A stretch of 64,000 nucleotides of DNA, taken from the NCBI GenBank assembly GCA_014650015.1, contig BMUD01000001.1, positions 228,197 through 292,196 on the forward strand, read 5' to 3'. The translations under genes and the position numbers were made by a program. Each line of letters begins with the position of its first letter. Within the stretch, counting starts at the first letter, position 1. Source of the DNA: Streptomyces griseoloalbus (lineage in GTDB: Bacteria; Actinomycetota; Actinomycetes; Streptomycetales; Streptomycetaceae). The notes under the pieces were generated by a model. The model worked only from the letters and a program-made list of their open reading frames with translations. It was not told the DNA's origin and searched no databases. Of the stretch, positions 61,105-64,000 are shown piece by piece.

Positions 61105-62093
61105 CGAGCGCCGCCTTCCGGACCCGCGCCGAAGGCGCTGTCCGCCCCCCGGACGGGGGCCCGGGGGTCGTCCTCCGGGCGGGCGCGGCGCAGGGACGCG
61201 ACCTCCGCCGCCGTCGGGAACGACACCTGCGCCCCCTGCCTGGTGACCGTCGCCGCGCCCACCCGGGCCGCGTAGGCGGCGGCCTCGGCGAGCGGCTCGC
61301 CCGCGCCCAGCCGCCAGGCCAGCGCGGCGGTGAACGCGTCGCCCGCGCCGGTGGTGTCCACCGCGTGGACCGCGACGGACGGGACCCGGGCGACGCCGTC
61401 CGAGGACGCCACCAGCGCGCCCTCGCCGCCCAGCGTCACCACCACCGAGCGCGGCCCCTTCGCGAGCAGCAGCCGCGCCCAGTCCTCGGGCCCGTCGCCC
61501 GCACCGGCCGCGTCGCCCAGGATCACCTTCGCCTCGTGCTCGTTGACGATCAGCGGATCGCAGGCCGCCAGCACCTGTGCCGGGAGCGGGCGCGGCGGGG
61601 ACGGGTTCAGCACGAAACGGCTGCCCGGCGCCAGGTTCCGCACCGCCTCCACGACCGTCTCCAGCGGGATCTCCAGCTGCGCGGAGACCACCCGGGAGGC
61701 GTGGAAGAGGCTCGCGGCCGCCCGTACGTCCGCCGGGGTCAGCCGGCCGTTGGCGCCCGGCGACACCACGATGCTGTTGTCGCCCGACGGGTCCACCGTG
61801 ATCAGCGCGACCCCGGTCGGCGCCCCGCCCACCAGCACGCCCACCGGATCCACACCGGCCGCCCGCTGCGAGTCCAGCAGCAGCCGGCCGTGGGAGTCGT
61901 CGCCGACCCGGGCCAGCAGGGCCGTACGGGCCCCGAGCCGGGCGGCCGCGACGGCCTGGTTCGCGCCCTTGCCGCCCGGATGGACGGCCAGGTCGGAGCC
62001 GAGCACCGTCTCCCCGGCGCCCGGCCGGCGCTCGACACCGATCACCAGGTCGGCGTTGGCCGAACCCACGACCAGCAGGTCGTAGTCGTACAT
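61101..62093 (-). CDS. rbsK: Ribokinase
   Basis: 330 aa PfkB-family kinase that phosphorylates ribose to ribose-5-phosphate. VHPGGKGANQAVAAARLG is the sugar-binding signature, and VDTTGAGDAFTAALAW carries the anion hole and catalytic Asp. The C-terminal 30 residues are Pro/Ala-rich and beyond the usual fold. The ATG at 62093 (MYDYDLLVVG) has ggggag upstream. It lies between the transporter fusion and rbsD in one operon. Confidence 0.92.
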   Translation of the reverse strand: MYDYDLLVVGSANADLVIGVERRPGAGETVLGSDLAVHPGGKGANQAVAAARLGARTALLARVGDDSHGRLLLDSQRAAGVDPVGVLVGGAPTGVALITVDPSGDNSIVVSPGANGRLTPADVRAAASLFHASRVVSAQLEIPLETVVEAVRNLAPGSRFVLNPSPPRPLPAQVLAACDPLIVNEHEAKVILGDAAGAGDGPEDWARLLLAKGPRSVVVTLGGEGALVASSDGVARVPSVAVHAVDTTGAGDAFTAALAWRLGAGEPLAEAAAYAARVGAATVTRQGAQVSFPTAAEVASLRRARPEDDPRAPVRGADSAFGAGPEGGAR

Positions 62094-62176
62094 GAAGTGG
62101 CTCCCCACGTGGTCATGTGGTCGTGTGGGGCGGGGCGGTCGTCGTGACCGCCCCGCCCCGGGTCTTCTCGCCGGTG

Positions 62177-64000
62177 TCAGCCGCCGAAGCCGGCCACGTT
62201 CTCCTTCGTGACCACCTTCACCGGAACCTTCACCGTCTCGCTGACCTGCTCGCCCTCGGCCGCGCGCAGCGCGTTGTCCACCGCGATCCTGCCGAGTTCC
62301 TTCGGCTGCTGCGCGACGGACGCGTACAGCGTGCCCGCTTCGACCGCCTTGAGGCCGTCCGGCGTGCCGTCGAACCCGACGACCTGGACCGACGTGCCGG
62401 CCTTGGAGCCGAGCGCCTTGATCGCGCCGAGCGCCATCTCGTCGTTCTCGGCGAACACGCCGTCGACGTCCGGGTGGGCCTGGAGCAGGTTGGTCATCAC
62501 GTCGAGGCCCTTGGTGCGGTCGAAGTCCGCGGGCTGCTTGGCGACCACCTCGATGCCCGGGTAGTCCTTCAGGCCCTCGGCGAAGCCCGCGCCGCGCTCG
62601 CGGCTGGCGGAGGTGCCGGCCTGGCCCTGGAGGATCACGATGGTGCCCCGGCCGCCCAGCTTCTCGGCGAGCGCCTTGGCGCCCTGCCTGCCGCCCGCGA
62701 CGTTGTCGGAGGCGACCAGCGCGTCCGTCTCGGCCTTGTTGACGCCCCGGTCGACGGCGACGACGGGGATGTCGGACGTGTTGGCGGAGCGCACCGAGGG
62801 GCCGGCCGCGTCCGAGTCCACCGGGTTGACGATGATCGCGCCGAGGCCGCCGCTGGTGAAGTTCTGCAGCTGGTTGGCCTGCTGGGAGGCGTCGTTCTGC
62901 GCGTCGGTCACCGTCAGGTCGACGCCCCGCTTCCGCGCCTCCTCCTGCGCGCCGGCCCGGATCTGCACGAAGAACGGGTTGTTCAGGGTCGACAGGGACA
63001 GGCCGATCCGCTCGGTCTTCGCCGCCGACGAACCGTTGTGCAGGAAGGACATCGCGCCGACGACCGCCGCCGCGACCACCGCGGCGAGCACGTACGTCGC
63101 CGCCTGCTTCTTCCCGCCGCCGCTCGACGTGCCGGCCGCCACCGGGGTGGCCCCCGCCTTGCGGCGCAGCGTGTCGAGGAGCACCGCCAGCGCGATCACG
63201 ACACCGATCACGACCTGCTGCCAGAACGCCGACACCGACAGCAGGTTGAGGCCGTTGCGCAGCACCGCCAGGATCAGCGCGCCGATCAGGGTGCCCGACG
63301 CCTTGCCGGTGCCGCCCGCGAGGGAGGCGCCGCCGATGACGACCGCGGCGATCGCGTCCAGCTCGTAGCCCTGCGCGGCCTGCGGCTGCGCGGAGGACAG
63401 CCGGGCGGCGAGCACGATGCCCGCGGCGGCGGCGAACAGGCCGGACAGCGCGTAGATGGCGAGCTTCTGCTTCTTCACCCGCAGCCCGGACAGCCGGGCC
63501 GCCTCCTCGTTGCCGCCGATGGCGTACATGGAGCGGCCGATGTACGTCCGGCCCAGCACGAACGCCGTGAGCAGCCCCATGACGACCATCACCAGCACCG
63601 GTACGGGCAGCCAGCCGCCGAGGGTGTCACCGAGGTGCGAGACGGAGTCCGGGAAGGCGATCGGGGAGCCCTGCGAGATGACCAGGGACAGACCCCGCGC
63701 CACCGACAGCATGGCCAGCGTCGCGATGAACGACGGCAGCTTGCCGTACGAGACGAGGAAGCCGTTGACCAGGCCGCAGGCGATGCCGGTGGCGATGGCG
63801 AGGAGCACCGCGAGGACGACCGGCACGCCCTGTGAGGTGGCGCTCCAGGCCAGCACGGTGGCCGACAGGGCGGCGACCGAGCCGACCGACAGGTCGATGC
63901 CCGCGGAGACGATCACGAAGGTGACGCCGAAGGCGAGGATCGCGGTGACCGCCGCCTGGACGCCGACGTTGAGCAGGTTGTCGGCCGTCAGGAAGTCGCC
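62177..64000 (-). CDS. Ribose ABC permease fused to its binding protein (cut by window edge)
   Basis: 607 residues are visible; the N-terminus lies beyond base 64000. The first about 310 are an RbsC-type permease (IVSAGIDLSVGSVAALSATVLAW, GGNEEAARLSGLRVKKQKL, NGLNLLSVSAFWQQVVIG). After a Gly/Ser/Lys linker and a membrane segment (ATYVLAAVVAAAVVGAM) comes an RbsB-type sugar-binding domain (IGLSLSTLNNPFFVQIRAGAQEEA, VVAVDRGVNKAET, FAENDEMALGAIKALG). The binding protein is thus tethered to the membrane by the permease. The S. coelicolor locus carries a comparable fusion (from memory). The ATPase (rbsA) would be upstream. Confidence 0.9.
   Translation of the reverse strand, partial: GDFLTADNLLNVGVQAAVTAILAFGVTFVIVSAGIDLSVGSVAALSATVLAWSATSQGVPVVLAVLLAIATGIACGLVNGFLVSYGKLPSFIATLAMLSVARGLSLVISQGSPIAFPDSVSHLGDTLGGWLPVPVLVMVVMGLLTAFVLGRTYIGRSMYAIGGNEEAARLSGLRVKKQKLAIYALSGLFAAAAGIVLAARLSSAQPQAAQGYELDAIAAVVIGGASLAGGTGKASGTLIGALILAVLRNGLNLLSVSAFWQQVVIGVVIALAVLLDTLRRKAGATPVAAGTSSGGGKKQAATYVLAAVVAAAVVGAMSFLHNGSSAAKTERIGLSLSTLNNPFFVQIRAGAQEEARKRGVDLTVTDAQNDASQQANQLQNFTSGGLGAIIVNPVDSDAAGPSVRSANTSDIPVVAVDRGVNKAETDALVASDNVAGGRQGAKALAEKLGGRGTIVILQGQAGTSASRERGAGFAEGLKDYPGIEVVAKQPADFDRTKGLDVMTNLLQAHPDVDGVFAENDEMALGAIKALGSKAGTSVQVVGFDGTPDGLKAVEAGTLYASVAQQPKELGRIAVDNALRAAEGEQVSETVKVPVKVVTKENVAGFGG

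Noticed and set aside
1-64000. tRNA, rRNA, riboswitches and intact insertion sequences
   Set aside because: The gaps between genes were read for cloverleaf-like sequences, transposase frames and terminal inverted repeats. None could be supported by eye.

Overview
This is a high-GC window with the codon habits of Streptomyces: GTG starts, 4-bp ATGA/GTGA overlaps, Tat signals and XRE/DUF397 pairs. From memory, both ends follow the gene order of S. coelicolor around SCO2745-SCO2785. The left edge is the desferrioxamine locus, with desB cut by the window, then desA, a siderophore reductase and the lipoprotein desE. The right edge is the ribose operon, with a permease-binding protein fusion cut by the window, then rbsK and rbsD.

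Layout. 1-4,850: iron-regulated siderophore synthesis and uptake, with two iron boxes. 4,980-13,680: a branched-chain/fatty acyl-CoA degradation block (acyl-CoA dehydrogenase, HMG-CoA lyase, biotin-dependent acyl-CoA carboxylase alpha and beta) facing a TetR regulator, followed by a second acyl-CoA dehydrogenase and a thioesterase. 13,740-20,480: a phosphatase-like protein, then a PucR regulator divergent from a solute symporter, an agmatinase-family ureohydrolase and a ThDP enzyme. 20,480-26,810: small accessory genes (I36 inhibitor, acetyltransferase, TetR, XRE/DUF397), two minisatellites, a secreted endonuclease I and a phytase-like lipoprotein. 26,890-37,730: a fused asymmetric ABC exporter, secreted proteins including an S37-type peptidase, a GH3 hydrolase, and a LysR/EamA pair. 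37,910-43,920: a sugar-type catabolic module (two isomerases/epimerases, LacI, Gfo/Idh oxidoreductase, DHDPS-like aldolase) and a GNAT gene.

43,940-59,480 is the most interesting part: an accessory type VII (ESX-like) secretion island on the minus strand. Its gene order is WXG100 protein, ESAT-6-like protein, DUF6507 protein, a 715-aa polymorphic toxin, an overlapping pentapeptide-repeat protein, an Imm49-type immunity protein, a small membrane protein, EccD, a ParA/EspI-like ATPase, EccC and a DUF6177 protein. I recognise no EccB, EccE or mycosin. The toxin's C-terminal third has clearly lower GC3 than its N-terminal part, as expected of a swapped toxin cassette.

Upstream of the WXG100 gene lies a scar. 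It holds a 469-bp, about 99.4% identical copy of the pentapeptide gene, fused to an approximately 90% identical fragment of the isomerase gene that borders the island on its left. This suggests how the island was gained and how immunity genes are being reshuffled. Beyond it lie two small low-GC orphan genes of immunity-like size and a possible toxin remnant.

59,490-64,000: an AraC regulator, a perfect terminator hairpin, then rbsD, rbsK and the rbsC-rbsB fusion. No tRNA, rRNA, CRISPR array or intact insertion sequence was seen.
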